A stretch of DNA of 64,000 bases, taken from the NCBI GenBank assembly GCA_002483145.1, contig DLHJ01000005.1, forward strand, positions 80,387 to 144,386. The letters run 5' to 3'. The notes below the pieces were generated by a model. That model worked only from the letters and a program-made list of their open reading frames with translations. It was not told where the DNA came from and did no database searches. Origin of the DNA: Cellvibrio sp. UBA7671. Its GTDB lineage: Bacteria; Pseudomonadota; Gammaproteobacteria; Pseudomonadales; Cellvibrionaceae. Both the position numbers and the translations under genes were made by a program. Below, in pieces: positions 1 through 9,568 of the stretch (position 1 is its first letter; every line of letters begins with the position of its first letter).

Positions 1-1921
1 CAGAAATATTTCGACCTCGACGCGCTATATCGGCGGTCAAGTGCGCGATGAAAGCTTCCAGATTCATTACACCCAAATCTTGTCCGTCCCTTGTGCGAAT
101 CGCAAGTGATTGATTTTCAACTTCTTTATCGCCAATGACGAGCAGGTAGGGTACCCGCTGAATTGTGTGCTCGCGGATTTTAAAGCCGATCTTCTCGTTT
201 CTCAAGTCCGGAATTACACGAATGCCTTTTTCGCGCAGGGTTTTTTCCACTAATTTGACGTAATCAGCCTGGTTATCGGTGATATTCATGACCGCAACCT
301 GGGCTGGCGCCAACCACACCGGGAAAGACCCTTCGTAATGTTCGATCAGGATTCCGAGGAACCTTTCGAAGGAGCCGAGGATAGCACGATGCAGCATCAC
401 CGGACGCTTGCGCACATTATCTTCAGCGACATATTCCGCATCCAGACGCTCGGGCAGTACATAGTCAAGTTGGATAGTGCCGCACTGCCATGAACGGCCC
501 AGCGCATCCTTAATCTGGTATTCGATCTTCGGACCGTAAAACGCACCCTCACCTGGCAACTCTTCCCATTCCAGACCAGCAGCCCGCAGCGCTGTGCGCA
601 ACCCCTCTTCCGCCTTATTCCAGGTTTCCAGGGTGCCGGCGTATTTTTCTGGACGCAAAGAGAGTTTTACCGCGATATCGGTAAAACCGAAGTCGTCATA
701 GATAGACTTGAGCATCTGGTTAAAAGAGGCAACTTCACCGACCACCTGTTCTTCGGTACAAAAGATATGCGCATCATCCTGCACAAAACCGCGCACACGC
801 ATAATGCCGTGCAACGCACCTGACGCTTCATTGCGATGGCAGGAACCAAATTCCGCCAAACGCAACGGCAAATCTTTGTGCGAACGCAGGCCGTGGTTGA
901 AAATCTGGATATGGCCGGGACAATTCATCGGCTTGACCGCAAAGTCACGTTTTTCCGACTCAGTTGTAAACATGTTGTCGCGATAGTTTTCCCAGTGGCC
1001 GGATTTTTCCCATAGGGTGCGATCCATAATCAGCGGCGTTCTGACTTCCTGATAGCCCCACTCGTTTTGCTTGGCACGCATGTACTGTTCGATCTGTTGC
1101 CACAGCGTCCAACCTTTGGGATGCCAGAACACCATGCCCGGTGCTTCATCTTGCAGGTGGAACAAATCAAATTTCTTCGCCAGTTTGCGATGGTCGCGTT
1201 TAGCTGCTTCTTCCAGCAGATTCAAATAGGCTTTAAGTTGCTTGGCATCCGCAAACGCGGTGCCGTAGATGCGCTGCAACATTTTATTGTTGGAGTCGCC
1301 GCGCCAGTAGGCGCCAGAAGTACGCATCAATTTAAAGTTCAGGCAGAAACGCATGTTGGGCACGTGCGGACCACGACACATGTCAACGTATTCTTCGTGG
1401 TGATATAGACCCGGCGTTGCATTTTTAGGCACGTCGCGGTCCAGGATTTCCAGCTTGTAAGTCTCGCCGCGCGCTGTGAAAACGTCATAGGCTTCTTGCC
1501 AGCTGACTTTCTTTTTCACTACGTCGTATTCGGTTTTAGCCAATTCCAGCATGCGCGCTTCCAGACGGGCGATGTCCTCGTCGGTCAGCTTCTGCTCAAG
1601 GTCGATGTCGTAATAAAAACCGTTATCGATGGTTGGGCCAATAGCCATTTTCACATCGGGAAACAGTTGTTTAATCGCATGGCCGAGCAAGTGCGCACAG
1701 GAGTGGCGAATAATTTCCAGACCGTCTTCGTCTTTCGGAGTGAAAATCACCAGATCCGCATCTTCAGTGATCAGGTCATGTGCATCAACACGCTGGCCGT
1801 TAACGCGGCCACCAAGGGTAGCTTTAGCCAAACCAGCGCCGATAGACGCAGCAACTTCATAGACGGAAACGGGATTATCGAACGGACGTTTGGAACCGTC
1901 GGGGAGAGTAATAACAGGCAT
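1..1921 (-). CDS. thrS: Threonyl-tRNA synthetase, C-terminal end cut by window edge
   Basis: Class II synthetase that charges tRNA-Thr in the cytoplasm. About 640 codons are present, close to the family's usual length, so only the last residues and the stop are missing. The protein begins [14 protein letters not shown], a TGS domain. An editing domain follows with [10 protein letters not shown] (HxxxH) and DMCRGPH, then the catalytic core with [10 protein letters not shown] and the motif 3 region [11 protein letters not shown], then the anticodon-binding domain. AAGGA lies 7-8 bases before the ATG at 1921. The leader carries two anticodon-arm mimics (listed separately), which implies autogenous translational control. 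In relatives infC follows thrS; here that would lie beyond the window. Confidence 0.97.
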   Translation of the reverse strand, partial: MPVITLPDGSKRPFDNPVSVYEVAASIGAGLAKATLGGRVNGQRVDAHDLITEDADLVIFTPKDEDGLEIIRHSCAHLLGHAIKQLFPDVKMAIGPTIDNGFYYDIDLEQKLTDEDIARLEARMLELAKTEYDVVKKKVSWQEAYDVFTARGETYKLEILDRDVPKNATPGLYHHEEYVDMCRGPHVPNMRFCLNFKLMRTSGAYWRGDSNNKMLQRIYGTAFADAKQLKAYLNLLEEAAKRDHRKLAKKFDLFHLQDEAPGMVFWHPKGWTLWQQIEQYMRAKQNEWGYQEVRTPLIMDRTLWEKSGHWENYRDNMFTTESEKRDFAVKPMNCPGHIQIFNHGLRSHKDLPLRLAEFGSCHRNEASGALHGIMRVRGFVQDDAHIFCTEEQVVGEVASFNQMLKSIYDDFGFTDIAVKLSLRPEKYAGTLETWNKAEEGLRTALRAAGLEWEELPGEGAFYGPKIEYQIKDALGRSWQCGTIQLDYVLPERLDAEYVAEDNVRKRPVMLHRAILGSFERFLGILIEHYEGSFPVWLAPAQVAVMNITDNQADYVKLVEKTLREKGIRVIPDLRNEKIGFKIREHTIQRVPYLLVIGDKEVENQSLAIRTRDGQDLGVMNLEAFIAHLTADIARRGRNIS

Positions 1922-1940
1922 GATGTATCCTTTTTCAGTG

Positions 1941-2022
1941 GTGACCCCTACGAAAGGTCACGTGATTTTAAGAGAGTAAACAAGTATGGAAAAGCCAAAT
2001 CCCACACCTACGATTGTGCGGG
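1941..2022 (-). promoter_or_regulatory. thrS translational operator: two tRNA-Thr anticodon-arm mimics
   Basis: In the thrS mRNA sense, the proximal hairpin at 1961-1941 has a 7-bp stem (GTGACCU with GGGUCAC, last pair U-G) closing a 7-base loop UUCGUAG. It presents CGU, a threonine anticodon, where an anticodon loop would. A distal hairpin at 2022-2001 (CCCGCAC with GUGUGGG, one G-U pair) closes AAUCGUAG, again presenting CGU. The proximal hairpin ends a few bases before the Shine-Dalgarno. This matches the domain 2/domain 4 architecture of the E. coli thrS operator, to which dimeric ThrRS binds to block the ribosome. The folding was done by eye. Confidence 0.85.
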
Positions 2023-2028
2023 CCGGCG

Positions 2029-2058
2029 AGTATAGGGGAGCTTGAGGAGCCGAGGCAA
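2029..2058 (-). promoter_or_regulatory. thrS promoter (sigma70 type)
   Basis: On the minus strand, TTGCCT at 2058-2053 and TATACT at 2034-2029 are separated by 18 bases. Initiation about 7 bases downstream would fall near 2022, exactly at the base of the distal operator hairpin. The leader would thus be almost entirely operator. Confidence 0.6.
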
Positions 2059-2060
2059 CC

Positions 2061-2462
2061 TTAGCGGGATGACAAGATCAGTCCGCGTTTGCGCCATTTA
2101 AGTGCCGCAACGAATAGCGTGAACAGCAAACAGGCAGCCAAGGCGATTAATACTTCGCGTAAGTGAGGCGAAAAAATCACCGTATACCCCTGCCCTTTGA
2201 TAAGCGATGAAAAACTCGATACTGCAAAAGGCATCCAGAATAGCCGGAATGTTTGCCAGGGATTTGCGAAGGGCGATTGGCCATTGCTGACACTCAACAT
2301 CAAGGCAATACCAATCACCACACTGATTCCCAGCGCATTAATCCAGATTTTGGGATTGGGATCAAAATGGAAATAGACAGTAACGAAATACCAGATCAGG
2401 TAATACCAGAGAATCATTTTGCCTGGTTGCAGCCGGGCAAAATAAGAAAGGATAAAAAACAT
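2061..2462 (-). CDS. Hypothetical small membrane protein
   Basis: A 133-residue protein that I do not recognise. It has about three hydrophobic, probably membrane-spanning segments: around residues 15-32 (ILWYYLIWYFVTVYF), around 43-60 (ALGISVVIGIALMLSV), and near the C-terminus (EVLIALAACLLFTLFVAAL). A basic tail KWRKRG follows the last one. The Shine-Dalgarno before the ATG at 2462 is weak, and the Met at 2417 is an alternative start. It is co-directional with thrS and its stop lies just upstream of the thrS promoter. No function is proposed. Confidence 0.6.
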   Translation of the reverse strand: MFFILSYFARLQPGKMILWYYLIWYFVTVYFHFDPNPKIWINALGISVVIGIALMLSVSNGQSPFANPWQTFRLFWMPFAVSSFSSLIKGQGYTVIFSPHLREVLIALAACLLFTLFVAALKWRKRGLILSSR

Positions 2463-2542
2463 ATCAACCAGAACCGTAAAATTATCAAGACATCAGGCAT
2501 ACAGCACAAAAAATGCCATTTCCAGTATTTGACTCGATAATT

Positions 2543-3550
2543 TTAGATTCGCAAGGCTAAGGTGATAGCTCCAAAATTCTTTCTGGCAGTTTGGCTTTTG
2601 TTTGGCTCAGTATCCGACTGGTAGGACAAACCAATGCTTGCACGCTCCCATGCATAGGTAAAACCGGCCATTAACGAATATTGATAATGCTCCAGACCTT
2701 TAGATGCCGTTCTACCAAACTCATTACCGTCAACCAGAATTTGGTTGTGCACATAATTGCCTGTTCCTCCCAGATAGGCATACCAACCTTCAGAAGCAGC
2801 AATGGGTGTGCTGATGCGGCTGGATAAAAAACCCATCGTTGAATAGCTCCGTGCGAGGTCGCTGCCGACACGCAAGAAAACTCCTGCACCTGCGAGCGAT
2901 TCCAGATTCCCAACCGCAACATCTGCTAACAACACCGCGTCAACCGGACTTGAATCTTCCGTCGAGAAACGCCACACCGCAGTACGCTGTAACTGCCAGA
3001 CAAATTCATCATCGAGTTGATAGTCCCAGCCTCTGGGCTTGTCGGCATCTACGACTTTATGGACGAATTTCTGCACCTCCTCAGCACCAGACGACGGCCC
3101 CACAATGCCCACCAAGGTCGCAACATGATCGGCAAAATCATCTTTAACCACCACATACGAAGCGCGCCAATAGAGTAGGCCCGCGTAGGGTGCATCTGCA
3201 GGATCGGGAATCTCCTTCGTAATATCATCAGGAGTCACCATTGCCTGCCCAATGGAATGCACTTTATAAGTGTAGGTAGGATCCTCTTCGAGCATCCATG
3301 CCAAAGGTAATGTCAGTAGCGGCGGCTTGGTAAAGTCCTCGCCTGTTTCATTGCGCTGGCGCCAGGAAAAATAGATCCCGTTGGTATAGCCTCCTCCATC
3401 TTTGCCTGCCATAACATCATTATCCCAACTCGCCGAGATCCAATTAAGTTCGGCGACAACAGGCTGGCTACCAAAAATCATCGCACCGAATAATAGGCTG
3501 CGCGCCATGATCGACGATTCACCAAACAATACTGCAACCGTGGTTTTCAT
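2543..3550 (-). CDS. Lipid A deacylase LpxR family outer membrane protein (DUF2219)
   Basis: A 335-residue predicted outer-membrane beta-barrel. The mature N-terminus has the family signature SWDNDVMAGKDGGGYTNG, containing the Asn-Asp pair and the YTNG turn that line the LpxR active site. A mid-protein GPSSGAEEVQKFVH segment followed by GWDYQL carries the conserved His. LpxR enzymes remove the 3'-acyloxyacyl chain of lipid A. The N-terminal 33 or so residues end in PVVA before ELNW and look like a signal peptide. GGGAG 7 bases before the ATG at 3550 supports this start rather than the internal Met at residue 15. Family assignment is strong; the substrate is inferred. Confidence 0.85.
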   Translation of the reverse strand: MKTTVAVLFGESSIMARSLLFGAMIFGSQPVVAELNWISASWDNDVMAGKDGGGYTNGIYFSWRQRNETGEDFTKPPLLTLPLAWMLEEDPTYTYKVHSIGQAMVTPDDITKEIPDPADAPYAGLLYWRASYVVVKDDFADHVATLVGIVGPSSGAEEVQKFVHKVVDADKPRGWDYQLDDEFVWQLQRTAVWRFSTEDSSPVDAVLLADVAVGNLESLAGAGVFLRVGSDLARSYSTMGFLSSRISTPIAASEGWYAYLGGTGNYVHNQILVDGNEFGRTASKGLEHYQYSLMAGFTYAWERASIGLSYQSDTEPNKSQTARKNFGAITLALRI

Positions 3551-3654
3551 TAACGTCTCCCTTCAATAACAACGATTTTTTGAGGTATGGATTTGCAAAT
3601 ATCCGGCAATCCTAGTTGTTTTAAACCTTTCCTTCTGTGGGATAGGGAACGGAT

Positions 3655-3687
3655 AAAAAAAAGCCCTCACGGTAGAGGGCTTTTTTG
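3655..3687 (-). terminator. Rho-independent terminator (bidirectional)
   Basis: The hairpin AAAGCCCTC / GAGGGCTTT has a 6-base loop and A/T runs on both sides. It lies just past the stop of the minus-strand PepSY reductase gene and so probably ends the iron operon. Read the other way it points at the 5' side of the LpxR gene. Confidence 0.8.
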
Positions 3688-3710
3688 TCAGCTGCGATTG
3701 ATACCACTAA

Positions 3711-6125
3711 TCAATAAACGTCGCGGCGATAACGATGGGTTTCGATCAATTGTTGCAAATCATTTTCACCCAATATTTCAACCAGCACCTGATGCACGCC
3801 GGTGCCCATTGCCACACCGCCGCACACATAAATAGCCGCTCCGCGATCCAGCCACTCGCACAACTGTTGCTGTTTGGATTTCAATACATTTTGCACATAA
3901 CCTTCACCATCACGCGAATAAACTTCATCCAATTCGGTAAGAAAACCCGATTGCTGCCATGCATCCAATTCAGCGGCAAAAAGACGATCTTTGCTGCGCT
4001 GACGCTCACCAAATATCAACCAATTTTCTTGCACGTCTTTGATATAGCGTTCATGTAGATGTGCGCGCAAACCCGCAATACCCGTGCCCGCGCCAATCAG
4101 AATCATCGGGCAACTTGATAATGGCGCATGGAAAGAAGGATTGGAACGAATGCGCGCAAGCACTACACCGTTTTCTTCCGCAGTGGCAGTCAACCAGCCA
4201 GAGCCCAAACCAAGCTCGCCATTTTCAGCAAATGTCTGGCGCACTACTAAATCCAATCGACCATCGGTTGTCAAAGACGCAATGGAATATTCGCGATGTG
4301 GTAAAGCGGGATTATTCTGCGGTTTAATTTCAAGGATATCGCCTGCTTGCCAATGAGCAGTACCGGGTTTCTGCGGCTGCAAACTCACACAGTAAATTCC
4401 CGTACCAAGGCTACCTTCATTAATCAGTTGCCGTTTTTGCAAACGCCATTCTTCGTATTCAGGCGCTGCAAATGCAGGAACATTTGCTACACCACTGATA
4501 TCGGCAATGGTTTTTTGCCAGGCGTTTATCGCTTGCTCATTGCCATTATCGACATTGATACGAGCAAACAAGGGGGTGGCGCCACTGGCTTGTAACCAGC
4601 TTTCAACTTGCTCTGCAAACGCGCAATAATCGTCGTAACGTTTATCGCCCAGCCCTAGCACAGCGAACTGCAATTGGCTTAAACCAAGTGATGACTTCAA
4701 CAATTTCCGGGCAAATCCGCGCGCAGAATCCGGTGCTTCGCCTTCACCAAAGGTCGATACCAGGAACAACATTTTTTTCGCCGATTCGAGTGTGCTCTTA
4801 TCCAAAGCTGCAATATTTTTTACGCTCGCCTTAATACCACCAGATTGCAAAATCGTGGCCGTATTCCAAGCAAGCTGCTCTGCAGTACCTGTTTGGCTGG
4901 CGTAAACAATCCAGTAATCCGCATCGGTATGTGCATTGGAAATTCCGACCGCAGCAGTCTTACTTTTGCGCTTCTTCTTGCGACGATCGAAATATAAAAG
5001 GAAACCGGTGATAGTAAATAATGGCATCAATAGCGATGCAGTCATATTGATAATCAAACCCGGCGTACCAAACCATTCACCGGTATGCAATTCATAAATG
5101 CCTTGCATGATGCGCTTACCCAAAGGTTCTAGCGGCTTATAAGGCTGATCACTTATCAGCTCACCAGATGCTGCATTGATGGTCATGGAACTACGTTGAC
5201 GATCATTAGTCGCATCGGGAGTGACATAATTAATCATCACCGGATCTTTTTCAGAACGCGGAAAACTGATGCTCGCAAATTTAAAATTATTAGCCGCTTC
5301 CGTTGCAAAAGTTGCCCATGCAAGATCCACAGAAACTGGAGCTGAATGTTCTTGCTGCATATTGCCCATACCGCCACGACCTTCGCGCCCACCTGGACCG
5401 CCTGGACCGCCAGGGCCACCGCGCCGCTCTTGCACTGGCTCACCCGTTAATGCGATTGACGCACCATTTTTAAACCAGCTGTAAGACCAGGTCAGACCGG
5501 TTAACGCCATCAGCAAATACATCAGGATCATCCAGGTACCTATCACCGAATGCAATGCCCAGTAAAAATTGCGCCCTTTCAAAGTGAAATCGATACGGAA
5601 CCAGTTACGCCAGTTGAGCGCGCGGCGTGGCCAACGCAAATACAGCCCCGATAACGCAAAAAACACTAGTGCAAAGGCACTGAAACCGGTGATTTGGCGG
5701 CCGATATTAATACCGCCCTCTTCCGATGGAATTAATAGCCAACGATGCAAAGAACGCACAGTGCGAAAAAATTGCTCGCCGTTTATCTTTCCCAGCAATT
5801 CACCGCTGTAAGGATTGATATAAACAGCCTCACCACGACGCTCACCCGGCGGCGGCGCAACACGAATCAATGCACTGCGATCTGCTTCAGGCCAGAGCGT
5901 AATTTGCTCAACACGTGCACCATCGCGCTGCGCACGAAAACGCTCAGCAATGGCATCCGGTGTTAAACGTTCACCACGCACTTCCACACGCACAATAGAT
6001 GGACTGATAGCATCCATTATCTGCCGCTCAAAACTCATCAAACCACCAGTGAGACCCACAACTGCCAACACCACGCCGGCGGTAATCCCCAAGAACCAGT
6101 GAATCTGGAATAAAACGTTGCGCAC
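3711..6125 (-). CDS. PepSY / flavodoxin / ferredoxin-reductase fusion, putative ferric-siderophore reductase
   Basis: An 804-residue inner-membrane flavoprotein. The N-terminal ~385 residues are a PepSY-TM module (first helix from IHWFLGITAGVVLAVVGLTG; last near residues 360-385) with two periplasmic PepSY-type segments and a glycine-rich loop GGPGGPGGPGG. A flavodoxin domain follows (IVYASQTGTAEQLA, STFGEGEAPDSA). A CysJ-like FAD/NADPH module comes last, with REYSIAS for FAD, GAGTGIAG for the nucleotide, and the CysJ-style ending YRRDVY. Such proteins carry electrons from NADPH across the membrane to ferric chelates. Location in a block headed by a Fur-controlled TonB receptor supports iron release. 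The chelate reduced is unknown. Confidence 0.85.
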   Translation of the reverse strand: MRNVLFQIHWFLGITAGVVLAVVGLTGGLMSFERQIMDAISPSIVRVEVRGERLTPDAIAERFRAQRDGARVEQITLWPEADRSALIRVAPPPGERRGEAVYINPYSGELLGKINGEQFFRTVRSLHRWLLIPSEEGGINIGRQITGFSAFALVFFALSGLYLRWPRRALNWRNWFRIDFTLKGRNFYWALHSVIGTWMILMYLLMALTGLTWSYSWFKNGASIALTGEPVQERRGGPGGPGGPGGREGRGGMGNMQQEHSAPVSVDLAWATFATEAANNFKFASISFPRSEKDPVMINYVTPDATNDRQRSSMTINAASGELISDQPYKPLEPLGKRIMQGIYELHTGEWFGTPGLIINMTASLLMPLFTITGFLLYFDRRKKKRKSKTAAVGISNAHTDADYWIVYASQTGTAEQLAWNTATILQSGGIKASVKNIAALDKSTLESAKKMLFLVSTFGEGEAPDSARGFARKLLKSSLGLSQLQFAVLGLGDKRYDDYCAFAEQVESWLQASGATPLFARINVDNGNEQAINAWQKTIADISGVANVPAFAAPEYEEWRLQKRQLINEGSLGTGIYCVSLQPQKPGTAHWQAGDILEIKPQNNPALPHREYSIASLTTDGRLDLVVRQTFAENGELGLGSGWLTATAEENGVVLARIRSNPSFHAPLSSCPMILIGAGTGIAGLRAHLHERYIKDVQENWLIFGERQRSKDRLFAAELDAWQQSGFLTELDEVYSRDGEGYVQNVLKSKQQQLCEWLDRGAAIYVCGGVAMGTGVHQVLVEILGENDLQQLIETHRYRRDVY

Positions 6126-6200
6126 TTTATGTCCCCATGCCAGTAAAAAAAGAGTGAATGTTTAACACGGTCTTTTGTTTTTTTTTATTGTTTAATTTAT

Positions 6201-7619
6201 TTATTCGGTATCTTGCTGCGCCAACTGCCAACCACCGCCGAGCGCTTTATACAAATCTACGGCGGCATTCAAACGCGACAACCGCTGCTGCACCAATGAA
6301 TCTTGTACCTGAAATAAACTGCGCTGCGCATCCAGCAGCGATAACAAATCGTCGGTGCCCGCCCGGTAACGCGCTTCCGTTAAACGCAAGCTGCGCTCGG
6401 CATTGGCAACAATTTCCTGTTGGCTGGTTTCCTGGCGCTGGCTGATATCGGCTGTCACCAGTGCGTTATCCACCTCTTGCAAGGCCGTCAAAATGGCCTT
6501 GTGATATTGCAACAACAATTCGCTCTGGCGCGCTTCAGTCAAACGTTTTTGATTGACCAGGCGCCCACCGTTAAACAGGGTTTGCGCAAGCGACAATGTC
6601 CATCCGGATGTCTGGGTTGCCGGATTCAAACTGAATAGCTCACTGGCAGATTTACCCGCGTTGGCGCCCAGGCTAATACCCGGCAATAACGCCGCACGTG
6701 CAGCATGGATATTGGCATTAGCCGCACGCAAATCCGCCTCACTCGCCGCCAAATCCGGGCGACGCGCCACCAGATCTGTCGGAGTGCCCGCTGCAATTTG
6801 CGGCACTTGCATAGCTAACAAGTTTTCTGCTGCGAGTGAAAATTCCTGTGGCGTTTTCCCCAACAAAATTGCCAATGCCGATTGGGTTTGACGCGCTTGC
6901 AACTCCAATGGCAACAGCGAAGAGCGCTGGGTCAGTAAATTGGTTTTCTGTTGCGCAACATCCGCTGCAGTTGCGGCACCGTTGTTATAACGTGCATCCA
7001 CAATTTTTTGCACACGTTCAGCGATGGCAATATTTTTATGCGCCGTTGCAATACGCTCCTGCAACGCGAGCCACTGGAACCAGCCGCTGGCAATAGCCGC
7101 TTTGATACTGAGGGTTGCAGCATCCTGATCGTAACGTGTTGCGTCATAACCAGCCTTTGCAGATGCACGTTCAGCCGCGATACCGCCCCATAAATCCACC
7201 TCATAACTGATATTGGCACCGATACGAGTAGACTCACTGCGGGTATTGCTACCGCCATCCGGGGTGGAGCGGGATTCACCGCTGGAGGCACTGGCGCTGA
7301 GCGAGGGAAACAAACTCGCATTGGCAATACGCATTTGCAATTCAGCTTGCTTTACGCGCTCTGCCGAAATTAATAAATCCGGACTTTGTTGCTGCGCGGC
7401 TTGCATCAACTCATTTAACGCCGCTGATTGAAATGACTGCCACCAATGTGAATCTACTGCAATGGTTTCGATATCGGATTGCGGAGAAGCTACAGAATAA
7501 TTGCCAGCATAATTGACATCCGGTTTTGGCACTGCTGTGGATGTGCAAGCTGCAATGAAGAGTGATGCGATCACCAGCGGCAATTGTTTAAACACGAGTG
7601 CTTTTAAGTGAAATTGCAT
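6201..7619 (-). CDS. NodT-family outer membrane efflux lipoprotein (TolC-like)
   Basis: A 472-residue outer-membrane channel of a tripartite pump. A lipoprotein signal with lipobox IAAC sits near residues 22-25, followed by two tandem outer-membrane efflux protein repeats. Typical motifs are visible: RRPDLAASEADLRAANA at the start of the second repeat, SLGANAG, and LTEARYRAGTDDLLSLLDAQ. It starts 5 bases after the macB stop, so macA-macB-nodT form one transcription unit. The channel would dock on the MacAB complex encoded upstream. Confidence 0.93.
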   Translation of the reverse strand: MQFHLKALVFKQLPLVIASLFIAACTSTAVPKPDVNYAGNYSVASPQSDIETIAVDSHWWQSFQSAALNELMQAAQQQSPDLLISAERVKQAELQMRIANASLFPSLSASASSGESRSTPDGGSNTRSESTRIGANISYEVDLWGGIAAERASAKAGYDATRYDQDAATLSIKAAIASGWFQWLALQERIATAHKNIAIAERVQKIVDARYNNGAATAADVAQQKTNLLTQRSSLLPLELQARQTQSALAILLGKTPQEFSLAAENLLAMQVPQIAAGTPTDLVARRPDLAASEADLRAANANIHAARAALLPGISLGANAGKSASELFSLNPATQTSGWTLSLAQTLFNGGRLVNQKRLTEARQSELLLQYHKAILTALQEVDNALVTADISQRQETSQQEIVANAERSLRLTEARYRAGTDDLLSLLDAQRSLFQVQDSLVQQRLSRLNAAVDLYKALGGGWQLAQQDTE

Positions 7620-7624
7620 AACTA

Positions 7625-9568
7625 TTACTCCGTCGCCAAGGCTGCAACCGGATCGAGACGAGCCGCTTTGCGCGCAGGCAAATAACCAAATAACAAACCC
7701 GTTAAGAATGCACAGCTAAATGCCATAATCACCGGCCCAAATGAATACGCTACCGGCGTGCCAAAATTGGCAATTAACATGGCCGTACCCAAACCTATGA
7801 CCACACCAATCACACCGCCAAGTGCAGAAACAACCAAGGCTTCAATTAAAAACTGTTGCATGATGTTGCGCGTGCGCGCGCCAGTTGCCATGCGCACACC
7901 AATCTCGCGCGTTCGCTCGGTCACGCTCACCAGCATGATATTCATCACCCCAATACCACCCACCAACAGTGAAATTGCTGCGATGGAGCCGAGCAAAAAG
8001 GTCATGGTATTTTGGGTTTCAGAAACCATATCGATTAACGATGACATGCTGCGAATCTGAAAATCTTCCGTACCGTGTCGCTCCATCATCAAGGCATGGA
8101 CACGGGTTTGCACTTCTTCCATATTTTTTTCGTCATCGACCGAAATAGTAATATTGCGCAGGTATCGCTGGCCTATCACCCGCAAGCTACCCGTATTGAA
8201 GGGAACAAAGACTTTATCGTCCTGATCTTGCCCGCCCGGGTCAGCACCGCGTTCGCTCATTACGCCGATAACCTGGAAGAGCACGTTATTAATAATGATA
8301 AATTCACCGAGTGGATTTTTATCGGCAAATAATTTTGTGGCAACGGTTTTACCTAACACCACCACCGTTGCGTAATTTTTATTGTCTTCATCGGTAAAAA
8401 AAGTCCCTTGCGCCACATCCCATTTGCGCGCCATGGGAAATTGCGCAGCGGTTGCACTGATTTCAGTTGAGTGATCAATATTGCCGTAACGCAAAGTGAA
8501 ACTGCCATTCAACTCAGGTAATGCAGCCGCAACATGTGGCAAGGTTGCAATTGCATCCACATCTTCCGGCACCAGCGTTACCGAGTCCCAGCGAAAACGC
8601 TGCGTTGGACCACCGGGACGCACCAACAATAAATTGCTGCCCATAGCGCTGATGCTATCCACTACCGATTTTTTTGCACCATCGCCAATCGCCAGCATAC
8701 TAATGACCGAGGCCACACCAATAACGATTCCGAGCAGCGTCAGCACTGTCCGGAAAATATTGCTGCGCAATGAACGGAATGCGGTTTTGGTCGCTTCCAG
8801 AATTTCTGTTTTAACTTTTGGTGCGCCGTGCAACGCATGCTCTTCTGCTGGCAATTGCGTTGGAATAGCGGGACCAGGATCAGCAATAATTTTACCGTCG
8901 CGAATCTCAATCAACCGCTGGGCATGATGTGCAACTTCTGCATCGTGGGTAATAAGAATAATAGTGTGACCTTGCGCCGATAATTCTTTTAGCAAACGCA
9001 TCACTTCTTTACCGCTGTGGCTATCGAGCGCGCCAGTCGGCTCATCAGCAAGAATAATTTGCCCGCCGTTCATAAGTGCACGGGCGATAGAAACGCGCTG
9101 TTGTTGGCCCCCGGATAATTGATTGGGGCGATGATGCAAGCGCTCTTGCAAACCGAGCGAGCTTAGCAATTCGGTTGAGCGTGCGCGGCGCGCTTCAGGA
9201 CTCATCCCTGAATAGGTCGCTGGCATTTCCACGTTCTCGCAGGCCGTTGCACCAGCGAGCAAGTTATAACTTTGAAACACAAAACCAAATGCTTCACGCC
9301 GCAACTGCGCGAGCCCGTCAGTATCGAGAGTCGCAACGCTGGTACCATTAAATAAATAATCACCAGTCGTCGCACGATCAAGGCAACCGAGAATATTCAT
9401 CAGGGTGGATTTCCCTGATCCCGACTGTCCCATAATTGCGACAAACTCGCCGGGGTAAATTTCAAGATCTATGCCATGCAACACTTGCGTTGCAATTTCA
9501 CCGTTACGAAACGTTTTGGTAACGCCAGATAATTTGATTAGCGGCTTAATAGGTTTAACAGCGTTCAT
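7625..9568 (-). CDS. macB: MacB-type ABC exporter, fused ATPase-permease
   Basis: A 647-residue inner-membrane exporter, the length of E. coli MacB. The N-terminal ATPase has Walker [10 protein letters not shown], signature [15 protein letters not shown] and Walker [10 protein letters not shown] with the H-loop ILITHD. After residue ~265 come a first membrane helix ([19 protein letters not shown]), a periplasmic MacB core domain, and three C-terminal helices in the FtsX-like region ([19 protein letters not shown]). Its ATG overlaps the last base of the macA stop. The family moves macrolides, peptides, haem precursors or siderophores from the periplasm out through TolC-like channels. The iron-gene setting suggests a siderophore-like cargo here. 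Confidence 0.93.
   Translation of the reverse strand: MNAVKPIKPLIKLSGVTKTFRNGEIATQVLHGIDLEIYPGEFVAIMGQSGSGKSTLMNILGCLDRATTGDYLFNGTSVATLDTDGLAQLRREAFGFVFQSYNLLAGATACENVEMPATYSGMSPEARRARSTELLSSLGLQERLHHRPNQLSGGQQQRVSIARALMNGGQIILADEPTGALDSHSGKEVMRLLKELSAQGHTIILITHDAEVAHHAQRLIEIRDGKIIADPGPAIPTQLPAEEHALHGAPKVKTEILEATKTAFRSLRSNIFRTVLTLLGIVIGVASVISMLAIGDGAKKSVVDSISAMGSNLLLVRPGGPTQRFRWDSVTLVPEDVDAIATLPHVAAALPELNGSFTLRYGNIDHSTEISATAAQFPMARKWDVAQGTFFTDEDNKNYATVVVLGKTVATKLFADKNPLGEFIIINNVLFQVIGVMSERGADPGGQDQDDKVFVPFNTGSLRVIGQRYLRNITISVDDEKNMEEVQTRVHALMMERHGTEDFQIRSMSSLIDMVSETQNTMTFLLGSIAAISLLVGGIGVMNIMLVSVTERTREIGVRMATGARTRNIMQQFLIEALVVSALGGVIGVVIGLGTAMLIANFGTPVAYSFGPVIMAFSCAFLTGLLFGYLPARKAARLDPVAALATE

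Noticed and set aside
5237-5484. Gly/Pro-rich frames on both strands near 5.3-5.5 kb
   Set aside because: They are shadows of the repetitive GGPGG-coding stretch of the PepSY reductase.
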